DNA from: Fimimonas sp963619835
GTDB taxonomy: Bacteria > Bacillota > Clostridia > Christensenellales > CAG-314
Length of the DNA stretch: 62,222 bases
Assembly: GCA_963619835.1 (NCBI GenBank)
Contig: CAVEYD010000001.1
Coordinates: forward strand, 1 to 62,222
Reading direction: 5' to 3'
Part shown: piece by piece, positions 41,877 through 52,800 of the stretch
How the letters are laid out: each line of letters opens with the position of its first letter
How positions within the stretch are numbered: position 1 is the stretch's first letter
Translations under genes and position numbers: made by a program
Notes under the pieces: generated by a model
What the model was told of the DNA's origin: nothing
The model's database searches: none
The model's input: only the letters and a program-made list of their open reading frames with translations

Positions 41877-42749
41877 CTAATTTTCCTTTTTGCACTGTTT
41901 ACGATATTCTTTGGGCGACACTTCGCATATTTTTTTGAAAACTTTGCTAAAATGCGAAACATCGTCAAATCCATATTGTTTGGCGATAACTGTTATCGGC
42001 AAGTCTGTTCGTATTAACATAATTTTTGCTTGAGTCATTTTTAATGTCATCATAAATTTAATAGGACTAACACTAAGTTGTTTTTTAAACAGCGTAAACA
42101 AATAACTTTCCGACACACTTATGGCGCTTGCAATTTCTTCAACCGAAAGCAATTTGCTTTCGTTCTCTCTCATATACTCTACTGCTTTATCTAAAATTTT
42201 ATTTCCGTAATTTTCTTTTCTTTGGGACATATCGAGCGGTATATTGGAATCTTTTTGTACAAAAGATCGTAGCGCACAACATAGTAACTCCACAACAAGC
42301 GCCTCCATCATTTGCCAATACCCCAGCTGTCTATTTTTTATTTCACGAAACATCTTTTCAAAAATTTTTTTAAATTCTGCCTTGCCTTTTGTAATTATCT
42401 GTTTAGAAATATCTTTTGTAATATATGCTATTCTTCCATCACTACAATAGAAATTGCACTTTACGTAATAAAATGACACAAAACCACTTTCGGACACTTC
42501 CTCGTGCTGTTGACCGGGCTGCACAAAGTAAACGTCTCCTTTTGATACAGCAAACTCTTCACCGTCAATACGTGTTTTCAATTCGCCCTCAACCATGTAA
42601 ACAAATTCGTATTCTTCGTGGATGTGCGGTCTATAATAGTAACCGGCAGCGCTATTCTGTCGCCCCATATTGTAAAATTTGCTTACAACATCTACCGATT
42701 TGTCTATTAACTTTTCTTGAAAAACTAAATTTTCGGTTTTTTTAGACAT
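41877..42749 (-). CDS. AraC-family regulator with cupin sensor domain
   Basis: 290 residues. The N-terminal cupin (about 30-110, with YRPHIHEEYEFVYMVEGE and GDVYFVQPGQQH) is a sugar-sensing barrel; the C-terminal double helix-turn-helix (about 185-285) has SVEEIASAISVSESYLFTLF and ITVIAKQYGFDDVSHFSKVF. The ATG with GGGAG in front overlaps the YesL gene end by eight bases. Likely activates this sugar operon in response to its substrate (inference from position). Confidence 0.92.
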   Translation of the reverse strand: MSKKTENLVFQEKLIDKSVDVVSKFYNMGRQNSAAGYYYRPHIHEEYEFVYMVEGELKTRIDGEEFAVSKGDVYFVQPGQQHEEVSESGFVSFYYVKCNFYCSDGRIAYITKDISKQIITKGKAEFKKIFEKMFREIKNRQLGYWQMMEALVVELLCCALRSFVQKDSNIPLDMSQRKENYGNKILDKAVEYMRENESKLLSVEEIASAISVSESYLFTLFKKQLSVSPIKFMMTLKMTQAKIMLIRTDLPITVIAKQYGFDDVSHFSKVFKKICEVSPKEYRKQCKKEN

Positions 42750-43605
42750 TTGTATCGCTCCCAAATCGTTCGGCTTTTGCCAAGCCTTTTTTGTAATACT
42801 CCGGATAACTTTGCTTATTTATATATTTATCAAAAGACGATTGAGCATTTAATGTTGCCAACAGCAACGAGTACCCAAAGCCTATCATTCCGTTTATGAG
42901 CACGAAAAGGGCCGTGGCTAAAATTGTAGGCAAGAAAAACAATGTCAATGTCAAACATGAAAACAAAAAAATAATTAGATTTTGAGGAAATCTTAAGATT
43001 GTCAAAATCAAAGCATTAAATAATAGACCATGCAATTTTTGGACATAAAAAACATTTAGAAAAAAACAATAAAATGCCCAAATTGTGGCAAATACAACTA
43101 TAACTGCACCAACAATAGTCCAAGCTATACTTTCAGAGAAAAGGTTGCTCGAAATTACAGAGGTTAAAAATAAAGCATAAATACATCCTATTATCAAAGA
43201 GCCAAGCCAATGCTTTTTTATTCCACCCCAAAAATCTGTTGATAAATCTACAATTTCTCTCCAAATGTATTTTTTCATAACTTGAGCGGCACCCGATAAC
43301 CCGACGAAAGACAAGCCGACAAGTGGCACAGAAATCAATCCGCTAACAAAAATTTGCGAACGAATTTGTTCGGCAAGTTGCAACTTCGTTTCATCGTCTG
43401 CCGAAAGATACGAATTATATAGTACATTATTTGCCATGTTTGATACAATCATCCAAGCAACAAAGGGTATCGCAAAAAGCAGCGTTAGTAAACTTACCAA
43501 CGCCACTTGTCTCCAATAAAATCGCATAATGTAGCCAAATTGATCTATTCTGTTTGATGGCAACTTGGCTTCTTTGTTTGAATAATTAAACAAAAATTTA
43601 AACAT
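42742..43605 (-). CDS. YesL-like DUF624 membrane protein
   Basis: 287 residues with about five to six hydrophobic segments and the GxxxWRQ-type early region of DUF624 (YIMRFYWRQVALVSLLTLLF). Members regularly accompany LplA/LplB/LplC-type sugar transporters in Firmicutes; their molecular role is not established. The ATG is chosen for GAGGCG in front. Lies between the RCC1-repeat gene and the AraC gene. Confidence 0.8.
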   Translation of the reverse strand: MFKFLFNYSNKEAKLPSNRIDQFGYIMRFYWRQVALVSLLTLLFAIPFVAWMIVSNMANNVLYNSYLSADDETKLQLAEQIRSQIFVSGLISVPLVGLSFVGLSGAAQVMKKYIWREIVDLSTDFWGGIKKHWLGSLIIGCIYALFLTSVISSNLFSESIAWTIVGAVIVVFATIWAFYCFFLNVFYVQKLHGLLFNALILTILRFPQNLIIFLFSCLTLTLFFLPTILATALFVLINGMIGFGYSLLLATLNAQSSFDKYINKQSYPEYYKKGLAKAERFGSDTNV

Positions 43606-43712
43606 GACCAAACGCCTCGTTTAGTTACAATATTTCATACTCTACTGTATAAGTTCTTTAATGTTTTGACAATATCTGTTTCTATATTTTATGCTTCCTT
43701 GCAAAAAATGAA

Positions 43713-45218
43713 TTATTTTTCTGCCTTTTCGTTTTCCTTATTAATCATTTCTTTTTCCTTCTTTTTTTGCTTACGCATTTTAATTTCCGAACGAAAAATA
43801 AAAGTAACTAACAACAGGGAAAGAATACACAAGAAAATTATTGGAAAAGTAAAATAATCCGTTTCCTGATACTCACCGTCATAACTATCTACTCTAAAAA
43901 GTGTAGATCGCACCGGAACCGTTGCTGTCGACGTATTGCCTACACAAAGTTGCGTTGAACCGTTGTTTCCAAAGCTCCAAGTGAGCCCGTTGTCGTCCTC
44001 AACGAAAACGCGCGAATCGCATCCACCGATAAAATTACTAATGACAATGGCTTGCTCGATTGTTTTATCTACCGGAACTGACGACAAAACAACGTCGTCT
44101 GCTCCCTCAGATTTTAATTGTTGAATATCAAGCGCCTTATAAAAAGTAATTTTAGTCGGACTTGCAATAGCTTTTCCACCATTATCTATTCCGCAGTTGT
44201 AGCTACCGTTTGTTCCGAATGCAAATAAGTTTCCGTCTTTCGACAATACGAAATTGCTACTCCCCGCGCAAAAGATTTTTTGTGGTTCACAGGAAACTTC
44301 TGCATCACCGGAATAATACTTTGAAATCAAAATCGGCGTAGAGTAATAATTTTCGGTACATACGGAATTTCCTATTTGAGAATATTGATTGCGTCCCCAG
44401 ACATATACTTTCCCGTCTAATGTTAATGCCATGGCATTACTTCCACATGCAGACACCTGCACGACATTACTCACTAGACATTTTTGAGGAACACTGTCAT
44501 TGGGGTGTTTAGTGTCACTTCCACTTCCAAGTTCACCATAATAGTTGTCACCAAACGCGTAGACGTCACCTTCGTTTGTTAGAACGTATGTGGCATAATC
44601 TGCCGCTGCAATTTGTTTTATGTTTAATCCGCTCACCGCTTTTACTTCCGTAAAAGTAGTTACAACACTCGTTTTTTTATAATCTGACTGTAAGCCTAAT
44701 TGTCCATAGTAGTTGCTTCCGACAGAATACACCTTTCCGCTATCTGTTAGAATAACCGCAAAGGCATTGCCACAAACTATTTGTTTTATATTGAAATTTA
44801 TTTGGACTTTAGTAGGGGTGCTGTAGTGGTTGGTTGCCGAGTCTTCGTTGTAATCTCCGCCTAGGCCAAGTTCACCATATCGGTTTTTACCCCAAGCATA
44901 AAGCGTTCCGTCTTTTTTTAAAGCAAAAGCAAACGAATCTCCACCTACAGCTATTTGATCAACATCATCTAAAACATACTGAGGATTGAAGTGAGATACA
45001 GTTGTCCCGATACCAAGTTGGCCGGAACCGTTTTCGCCCACAGAATATAGTTTGTCGTCTCCGCTTATATATAGCGAAAAAGAACCTATCCCCGCATATG
45101 CCTTTATGGTGTAATCTTGCTCGGCATATGCTTTACTACCTAAAAGAGGACTTAATATGAGTAGTAAAGCAAAGCACACAGCTAATATTTTATTTGTCGA
45201 TTTTTTCAAGATATTCAT
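43713..45218 (-). CDS. Secreted RCC1-repeat seven-bladed propeller with C-terminal membrane anchor
   Basis: 501 residues. Signal peptide (about 1-32, ending SKAYA), then seven RCC1-type lines: LYSVGENGSGQLGIG, LYAWGKNRYGELGLG, VYSVGSNYYGQLGL, VYAFGDNYYGELGSG, VYVWGRNQYSQIGN, LFAFGTNGSYNCGI and TWSFGNNGSTQLCV, i.e. one seven-bladed propeller. One transmembrane helix (about 457-478) and a strongly charged Lys/Glu tail follow. The start overlaps the end of the solute-binding gene by 29 bases with no ribosome binding site, so expression depends on it. Probably a surface protein-binding or glycan-binding partner of the transporter. Confidence 0.85.
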   Translation of the reverse strand: MNILKKSTNKILAVCFALLLILSPLLGSKAYAEQDYTIKAYAGIGSFSLYISGDDKLYSVGENGSGQLGIGTTVSHFNPQYVLDDVDQIAVGGDSFAFALKKDGTLYAWGKNRYGELGLGGDYNEDSATNHYSTPTKVQINFNIKQIVCGNAFAVILTDSGKVYSVGSNYYGQLGLQSDYKKTSVVTTFTEVKAVSGLNIKQIAAADYATYVLTNEGDVYAFGDNYYGELGSGSDTKHPNDSVPQKCLVSNVVQVSACGSNAMALTLDGKVYVWGRNQYSQIGNSVCTENYYSTPILISKYYSGDAEVSCEPQKIFCAGSSNFVLSKDGNLFAFGTNGSYNCGIDNGGKAIASPTKITFYKALDIQQLKSEGADDVVLSSVPVDKTIEQAIVISNFIGGCDSRVFVEDDNGLTWSFGNNGSTQLCVGNTSTATVPVRSTLFRVDSYDGEYQETDYFTFPIIFLCILSLLLVTFIFRSEIKMRKQKKKEKEMINKENEKAEK

Positions 45219-46959
45219 TGAATTGTTTAATTAAATCTTTTTGTATTATTGTAAGTGCATTTTGTAACGATGTGTTGCTACGTAAACTTGTTAGGTATCC
45301 ATTCCAAGATGCAACCGGGTTTTCTTTAAGTCCTAGCTTATAGTTTGTCAAGTCGCTGTTCATAGAAGCGATATCCGGATTGTTAAGTGCTGTTGCAACA
45401 GATGCATCTCGTCCAACAGTTGCAAATACAAAGTCCGAATACAGCAACGGAGAATAGCGTTTTTCGTTGTACATATATGTGCTGTATTCCAAAACCTTTG
45501 GATCGCTCGCATACGGCAAACGTATGTAAGTTGGGTTCCAGGTTAATAAGTATGAGGTAAATGTGTAAGATTGCATGTTTGTAGTTGAAATCGTGTTTTC
45601 AATTACATTTCCGTTGGCATCCTTAGCCTCATCCCAATGAACACCTTTGATTCCGTATTGGAATAGGTCATGGTTTTCACGAGACGAGAATAGCCAATCA
45701 AAGAATTTCATTATTTTGTCCACTTTCTTTTCGGAAACATTTTTAGGAATGCATAGATAGTTCCATGCGCGATAGTTTGTAGATTGAACGCCTTCTTCCT
45801 TATTTCTCACATCCGTATCATGCACAAATATTTCCAACTCCGCGGTAGGCTCGGCAGTTTTAAGTGCAGTTTCATATTCATTGAAATTGTTGATGCTTTG
45901 GACTACTGCGCCGCCAAGCCCGAGCTTAAACTTTGCATAGGCTTCTGTTTCGTTGCTGACATCACCCATCATTCCTGCCAAATTCCATCTGCGAACTATA
46001 TCATATCCCTCTTGCCAAGTAGCATCTTCTGTTTGAAATTGTGAAGGGAAAGAGGAAAGTCCGTTTGGTGTTGAAGGATCGAGGTTTGTTACATTTGCGG
46101 CAACGGCTTCACCGGTACGTTCATCTACATACACAACTCCGGAAAGAGAATTTGAGTTTAATGTAATATCAAATCTTACTCCGTTGTCATAGTAGTCTTT
46201 TGGTAAAACAGTACGAGCGGATTTAGTTTCAATAATATTGTATGCGCTGTATTGCCCGTCGTTGTTGCAAATAATTGGCGTTACGTTGGAAGGAATCGTT
46301 CCCTGTCCGGCATGCGCCTTTACCCAATAAATGTAGTATTCAAATTCATCAAAACTATCAATGCCGTCAGCAAGGTCGGCAGCGGTAACCGAATTGGTCG
46401 ACAAGTCGGTTGGTCTACTCCAAGAGGCATCTGCAGCACAAAGTGTGCGCCAATCTTTACGAATGAATGTGACAGCAATATCTCCAAATGACTCTGTAAT
46501 GGGAATTCCATAAACACCGTCGCTGTACTTGTTGTTTTCAATATACTCCGCACTAAAAGCCTTCTTTAGTCCCGGGTAGTCGTCGTTGTTAAAATATTTT
46601 TCCAAGTTGTAGTAATAACCTGTATTTGCGAAACGTTCAAGCAAAATCCATTGAGCATCATATACTACATCATAGGTCGTTTTCTTCGACGAAAAATATA
46701 AATTTAAATTTTGCTTATAAGTATCGGAAGTCGCCTCAAATTTAAAGTCTAAAGTGAGGCCTCCGTTTTGCTTTGCATACTTAGTGTTATACTCATCTAA
46801 CACTTCTTTAAAACCGGACGGCATAAGACCATCGGCGTTCCAAAGATAAAATTTGATATCTGACGATTCGTCTTCAGTTGTTTGTGCACAAGATATAAGC
46901 ATCGGTGCAATCAAAGCAATTAACAGTACTACGACAATCGCAACAAAATTTTTTTTCAT
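45190..46959 (-). CDS. ABC transporter solute-binding lipoprotein (LplA-type)
   Basis: 589 residues, long form typical of LplA-like binding proteins for oligosaccharides. Signal peptide with lipobox LISC and lipid-carrying Cys24; mature part has DIKFYLWNADGLMPSGFKE and the late FDWLFSSRENHDLFQYGIKG. AAGGAGG precedes the chosen ATG; the frame extends ten codons further. Feeds the two permeases encoded upstream. No sugar ATPase gene is present, as is usual for these systems, which share an MsmK-type ATPase. Confidence 0.9.
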   Translation of the reverse strand: MKKNFVAIVVVLLIALIAPMLISCAQTTEDESSDIKFYLWNADGLMPSGFKEVLDEYNTKYAKQNGGLTLDFKFEATSDTYKQNLNLYFSSKKTTYDVVYDAQWILLERFANTGYYYNLEKYFNNDDYPGLKKAFSAEYIENNKYSDGVYGIPITESFGDIAVTFIRKDWRTLCAADASWSRPTDLSTNSVTAADLADGIDSFDEFEYYIYWVKAHAGQGTIPSNVTPIICNNDGQYSAYNIIETKSARTVLPKDYYDNGVRFDITLNSNSLSGVVYVDERTGEAVAANVTNLDPSTPNGLSSFPSQFQTEDATWQEGYDIVRRWNLAGMMGDVSNETEAYAKFKLGLGGAVVQSINNFNEYETALKTAEPTAELEIFVHDTDVRNKEEGVQSTNYRAWNYLCIPKNVSEKKVDKIMKFFDWLFSSRENHDLFQYGIKGVHWDEAKDANGNVIENTISTTNMQSYTFTSYLLTWNPTYIRLPYASDPKVLEYSTYMYNEKRYSPLLYSDFVFATVGRDASVATALNNPDIASMNSDLTNYKLGLKENPVASWNGYLTSLRSNTSLQNALTIIQKDLIKQFNEYLEKIDK

Positions 46960-47025
46960 ACAGTCCTCCTTAAAAGTTTTTTTGAACAAACCACATAATC
47001 ACAAAATTGATTTTAAATTGGCCAA

Positions 47026-47931
47026 CTATTCTTTTACTCCACCAACACGCAATCCTTTTACAAAATACTTCTGTAAGAAAGGATAAAGTAAAATTATCGG
47101 TCCGACGGTAACCATTGCCGTTGCCAAACGTATTGTATTTGCCGGAACAGACATTATTCCGGGTGGAAGACCTGCCTGTCCAACATTTTGTGCGGCGGAA
47201 ATACTATTTACCATACGAACAATGATATATTGAAGTGTATACAAATTTTCATTGTCAATATAGAGAGAACTTGACATCCACTCATTCCAAAAAGACAAAG
47301 CAGTGAAAAGGCCTATGGTCGCCATCGCCGGCAACGATAACGGCAATACAATTTTAAATGCAATAACACCCTCACTCGCTCCGTCAATTTGAGCAGACTC
47401 TATCAATGACGATGGGATTTCATTAAAGAAATTCCTCAACAAAAACATATTCCACACATTGAAACTCGCAGGAATTATGTAAACCCAAATGGTGTTGTCT
47501 AAATGTAGGTAGTTTGTTAATAACAAGTAGTACGCAACAAGTCCGCCACTAAACAAACAAGTAAAATAGAAAAATAGATTTATTGCATTGCGATACTTCA
47601 GCTTTTTTCCGGAAAGAGCGTAGGCTGCAAGACTTGTTACTACAAGAGAAAGTGCCGTTCCGACTACAGTAATAAAGATTGTTACCAAATAAGCTTGAGG
47701 AATAACATTGTTGGCAAAGATCGTTCTATACGCATCTAAAGAAAACTTTGACGGAATAAGACGATAACCTTCCCTTACAAGCGTGTTTTCATCGGCAAAA
47801 GAACTAATCAGCACTTGATAGAACGGATAGAGACACAAAAGCGAAAAAATAGCAAGAATAGCATAAAATACGACGTTTAGAATTATATCGCTTTTGTTCT
47901 TTTTAATTTTATTTTTGTTTTTAAATTTCAT
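47026..47931 (-). CDS. Sugar ABC permease, LplC/MalG-type
   Basis: 301 residues, six transmembrane helices, with the EAA-loop SLIESAQIDGASEGVIAFKIVLP slightly past the middle, the contact for the ATPase. C-terminus YPFLQKYFVKGLRVGGVKE is typical of MalG-like permeases. The ATG is one base past the stop of the partner permease; the longer frame start lies within it. Confidence 0.93.
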   Translation of the reverse strand: MKFKNKNKIKKNKSDIILNVVFYAILAIFSLLCLYPFYQVLISSFADENTLVREGYRLIPSKFSLDAYRTIFANNVIPQAYLVTIFITVVGTALSLVVTSLAAYALSGKKLKYRNAINLFFYFTCLFSGGLVAYYLLLTNYLHLDNTIWVYIIPASFNVWNMFLLRNFFNEIPSSLIESAQIDGASEGVIAFKIVLPLSLPAMATIGLFTALSFWNEWMSSSLYIDNENLYTLQYIIVRMVNSISAAQNVGQAGLPPGIMSVPANTIRLATAMVTVGPIILLYPFLQKYFVKGLRVGGVKE

Positions 47932-47932
47932 A

Positions 47933-48880
47933 TTAGAATAATGATGATTCAGGCGCATAACGTTTTGTAAGGCCATTGGCAACAAGCACCATTACAAATC
48001 CAAGAATAGATTGATATAAACCGACTGCCATAGTTTTACTAAAATCGCTTTGGGAACGAAGTGCTCGATAAACATACGTATCGATTACGTCAGTTGTCGG
48101 ATAGAGCAACGAATTATCACCGATAAAGGGATAAATCATTCCAAAGTCACCTCGGAAAATGTTTCCGATACTTAAAAGTAGTTGCAAAATGATTATTTCT
48201 TTTAATAACGGCAAAGTCACTTTAAAAATACATTGTATTCTGTTTGCGCCATCTATTTTGGCCGCCTCATAAATATCCGGGGAAATTCCGGCTATTGACG
48301 CCATATAAACAATCGATCCCCAACCGGCGCTCTTCCAAACTCGAATAATAACAAACGTTAAGCGCCAAACTGACGGATCGGTACTAAAACTAATTTTTTC
48401 TCCGCCAATGTTTGAAATAATGCTGTTAATTATTCCGTCGGTTGAAAGAAATGCCACTGAAAACAATGCTATTGATGCCCAACTGACAAAGTTAGGCAGT
48501 GTCATAAACGTCTGCGACAATTTTACATATATTTTATTGCTTAACTCGCTTAGTACTATTGCTATAAACAAAGATGCAACAGTCCCCGTAATAATAAATA
48601 AAGCATTGAGATAAAGAGTGTTCACTGTCACTTCTATCCACTTGGAGCCGCTAAAGAAAAACTTAAAATTTTCAAACCATACCCATTTGCTACCAAATAT
48701 TCCTTGCACAGGGTCATAGTCTTCAAAAGCGATAAGCAATCCTACCATCGGCAAATATGCAAAGACTAATATAAAAATTATTGCAGGCAACAAAAGTGCA
48801 TATCTTCCCTTATTTTTTATCAATTCGGGCTTCTTTTTTAGCACTATACGATTTGTGTTAGTTAAATTTGATTGTTTCAT
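47933..48880 (-). CDS. Sugar ABC permease, LplB/MalF-type
   Basis: 315 residues, six transmembrane helices, EAA loop ISPDIYEAAKIDGANRIQCI at about residue 200. Starts inside the end of the DUF1861 gene (23-base overlap) without a strong site, so it is coupled. Pairs with the LplC-type permease downstream. Confidence 0.93.
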   Translation of the reverse strand: MKQSNLTNTNRIVLKKKPELIKNKGRYALLLPAIIFILVFAYLPMVGLLIAFEDYDPVQGIFGSKWVWFENFKFFFSGSKWIEVTVNTLYLNALFIITGTVASLFIAIVLSELSNKIYVKLSQTFMTLPNFVSWASIALFSVAFLSTDGIINSIISNIGGEKISFSTDPSVWRLTFVIIRVWKSAGWGSIVYMASIAGISPDIYEAAKIDGANRIQCIFKVTLPLLKEIIILQLLLSIGNIFRGDFGMIYPFIGDNSLLYPTTDVIDTYVYRALRSQSDFSKTMAVGLYQSILGFVMVLVANGLTKRYAPESSLF

Positions 48881-49817
48881 ACTCTAAAAAAGGATCTTCT
48901 ATTGTTGCACTACCTACGACACTATCGCCTAGCCCCGTATAAATAGTTGCTGTTCCGTCTTGATGTCGAACAACTCCTGCCGTAAATGTTACATCATACA
49001 AACGATCTTCGCGAGGATCGGCATAAGGAAAACAATCTCGGCTAATGATGATTTTCATATCGGTTGTTTCTCTATTCAAGGGATTAACTGCAAATGCCGT
49101 GCCATAATAATGGAGATGATCTCCGTCCGGATCAAAACTGTGATAACTCTTGTGGCCAATCACACCAATAAGCCCATTTTTTAACTCATATGCCGAATTG
49201 CTTCCGCCCCACTCATCGCAAAGGAAAAAGTCATTTAACGGAGGAGCTTTTTCAATGACTTCCGCATTGAGTTCCGCAAGAGAATTTATGGTTGTAAAAC
49301 CTATTCTCGTCAAATGCCCGTCATTAATTTCCTTTCCTAGCGGGCGTGAAAAAACACATATTTTTTTATTCGAAAGCTGAACAAGTCGTATATCTTTCAT
49401 ATGTTTTGGACCACACGTAAGATATTGAACGTCATTTATGTTTGTACAAATATAAAATACTGTTTTCCAGTCAATTTCGTTTTCTGTTTGAAAGATTTTT
49501 ACGCCGGAAATCAACACTTTTCCATCGATAACAGCGACCGACGGATCTTCCATTTCGAAAACAGGTGCATCCGGTACAATATGCCATTCGTCATCTACTT
49601 TTTCAAAGAAATAAACTGTAGAATATTGCCCGGTTCTCGGTTGGGTACGACAGAGAATGTATTCTCTGCCGTCCAACACGAAGGGGATAGACGGATTGTA
49701 ACAATCCAACACTTTATTAGTTACAAACTTTTCTATTTTTGCATTTTTAACGCAAGCGATTTTCTTAAAAGTTTCGTATTGAATTTTTGCTTGCATTGGA
49801 GTAAACTTACCAAACAT
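48858..49817 (-). CDS. DUF1861-like propeller protein
   Basis: 319 residues, no signal peptide. Propeller-like repeats and the phrases YILCRTQPRTG, FEMEDPSVAVIDG, CDEWGGSNSAYELKNGLIGV and GHKSYHSFDPDGDHLHYYG recall DUF1861, a group related in fold to GH130-type propellers. An enzyme acting on the imported sugar is likely; family placement is from memory. The start (TAATG overlap with the giant gene, AAGGA in front) replaces a longer frame start. Confidence 0.6.
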   Translation of the reverse strand: MFGKFTPMQAKIQYETFKKIACVKNAKIEKFVTNKVLDCYNPSIPFVLDGREYILCRTQPRTGQYSTVYFFEKVDDEWHIVPDAPVFEMEDPSVAVIDGKVLISGVKIFQTENEIDWKTVFYICTNINDVQYLTCGPKHMKDIRLVQLSNKKICVFSRPLGKEINDGHLTRIGFTTINSLAELNAEVIEKAPPLNDFFLCDEWGGSNSAYELKNGLIGVIGHKSYHSFDPDGDHLHYYGTAFAVNPLNRETTDMKIIISRDCFPYADPREDRLYDVTFTAGVVRHQDGTATIYTGLGDSVVGSATIEDPFLEYETIKFN

Positions 49818-52800
49818 TAATTTTCTTCCTTTTTTCTTATTGTTACCGCTAATATGCTGCCGATAATCACTGCCACATATAATGATAGTCCAGAAATCGT
49901 ACTTCCGCAACCATTTTTTTTCGGTTCGGGCGTGGGTTCCTCGATAACTATGTATTCAATACTGCCGACATCGCTATCATAGTATTTATCTCCCCTTGCT
50001 ACTACTGTCACCGTATATGTATCTGCTTGCAAGAGGAATGATAGATCCACGTTCGTCTGTTCTGTTGTTGTACTATACAACACACCATACTCGTTAGATA
50101 CAGTAACTAAGTATGTTTTTGCATTTTCTACGCTGTTCCACTCAACCAAGTTGTCTTTAACTGTTAGACTCGGTGCGACAAGCTCTCCTAAAACAGGCGA
50201 AACATAACCATCTGATACGGTAAACACGCGAGAGAATTTGATTTCAACCGTAGGATTTGCCACGTCGGGAGTCATCCCTGTAATACCGAAACAGAATCTC
50301 ACAGAATGAGTGCCGGTTAATACAGATTCCGGAGCCTCTTCACGTTCGCGCAAGGTGCCAACTATATCAATCCAACGATCTTTGTTGTCTGCTACGTTGT
50401 CTGTAATGTAGTAAATTTGACCGTCTATATACATACGAAGATAGTAACCGTGCGTTACATTACCAAATTGCAAATGCCAAATTGGATTTTTGTCCATGTC
50501 AAGGTTGAATGCAGACGTTCCAATTTCGCCCCAGTTTCCGCCGGTTGGCAACTGCAAAAGAGCAGAACCGTTTTCCATCAGAGTAGCAAAAGCATTGTTG
50601 TTTACCGGAGTGCACGTTGTTAGTACTTTACCGGTATAACGTGCGACTGTCGGTGTTGCGAATGCAAAGTCTGAGTATTCCGAGCTAATATATGCAACCT
50701 CGTCTCCCAATGCACGAATCTGCAGTTTGTAGTTAAAGTTAGGCAAACCGATTTCCGACAAGTCTATGTAATTGTTTGTGGTTGTAGTTTCGTCAATCAC
50801 AACTTGATCGTTATCAACGTCTACAAGTTTGTACAAATAGGCTTGTGCACTTGCTACGGCATCAAAACGAATAGTCATTCCGTCGTATTCTATTGCAGAA
50901 ATTTTATCTAATGTAATGCTTTGTACATTTCCCTGTTTGAATCCCTGCGAAGTGGAATCTCCACTTAGTGCATTTTCGGACAATGGGGTAACAGTTATTT
51001 TGTATATGCCGTCTGTTAAAGCAAGCGACGCTACATTATATTCTGTTGATTTTAATTTTTCTATGGTTTTTACAACTTCATTTTGTGAATTTGCAATTTC
51101 CACTTTGTAATAACTAGCACCACTTACACTTTGCCACGAGATATTGTCGCCGTCAATCGCTATTTTTTCGATTTTGTTTAGTTTGTAAATAAATCTAACT
51201 GAATTGATTTTTACAATAGAGTCTACACCTTCACATTCGAATTTAAAAGACATATCCGCTTTTGCCTGAGTGGACGAGTAGCCCGCTTCTGCCAGTTTAG
51301 ACATAACGTCTATCGATATATCTCCGCTTTGCGTGTAACCCTTCTTTGGAGTAAGCAAATAACTTTCATTGTTTATTACCGCATAAACCTTTAATGCACC
51401 GCTAATTTCAGAAGTGTTTATTACAATAGTCGGATTTTTAGCTTGTGCAACTTTAACGGCTGACGTGTAAATGGCTGCTGAGCCCGCTAAATTTTCTCTA
51501 ATGCAAGCTACTCCGTTTTGAATATAAGATTGAGTGTTGAGACTTTCGTCTATATTCCAACTTGTAATATCTCTACCGGACAACACAGTTCCCTTATCAA
51601 ATGCCGGTTTTACTTCAGAATATGATGTGATAACTTTACGGACATCAACATAATTTTGTCCGCCTGTAACATCAACCTGCAAATAAACGGATTGCACTCC
51701 CGTGAGAGAAAAATTTGGATTTATTGCATAAAGTGCATCCAAAATGTTTACAGTCTTTTGTGTGTTTTTGGAGGTAGCAAGCGAAGTCAACTCATAACGA
51801 GTACCTTCGTCAAAAAACGTGATACCGAGTGACCACTTTCCCAAGGAATCTGCAACGGCAACTGTAACTTGTGGATTTCTGTCAAGATTCAACTCAAATT
51901 TTCCGCAAGCTCCTCTGCTGGAGGTTACGTTTGACGATGAGTCCGGGTTAGCAATTCGATAATCGTTTGTTGCGTTTCCTAGTGCAGTTATTGTGCCTTT
52001 TGTCGATGAAGTTCTGTTTCCGCTCCATTCGTCAAACATTTCTCCGGACACCGTTACTCCCCATTCGGTTAATTGATAATAGGTTTCAATTTGTTTTAGA
52101 GTCACTTTAGAATCGGCACTATCTAAGATTATTAAAATCTTTATGTTGTTCATTCCGGATTTTACGTCACCAGGGAATAACTTTTTCATTAGAGAAGGAA
52201 TAATGAAAGTTTGCTCTGCAGTGCCGGTTATTCCGGAAGCAAATTTGTAGACATTAGTGTCGCCTTCGAACAAAACTCCTACAGAATACGAGCCTGTCAC
52301 TTCCCCGACGGTAATTTTAAATACAGGGTTTCTTGTAATGTCGCTGTAGATGTTGGGACTTGCAATCGCACCAACTGTTTTTCCGCCTGCAACTGCAAAT
52401 TGAGTAGTTGCTTTTGACGTGTAACTTGCTTCCGCAAGTCCGTCGGACGAATAGTCTGTGCAGTTTTCCCACAAGTTTAGATAGCCGGGAGTAAACTCGA
52501 ATCCCCATTCGTACTGTTTAGGTTCGTCTACAACAGGTGCATCATAAAAATAGTAAATAGAGATATCTTCAATTGTTACACTACATCCAACATTGCCCGT
52601 TGGCAAAATCCATATTGCAACCTGCTGAATGCCTTCTTTATTAAAGGAACGATCCTCGTCCTTTATTTTTTCCATAATGTCAATACTTTGACGACCTGTA
52701 CTATCTGTATCGCGTATTAGGTAATAGCCGACATTAGAACCACCCTTTACATACACTTTCAATGCCCACTGTGAACTTGTTTGTGTGACACCGAATTCCA

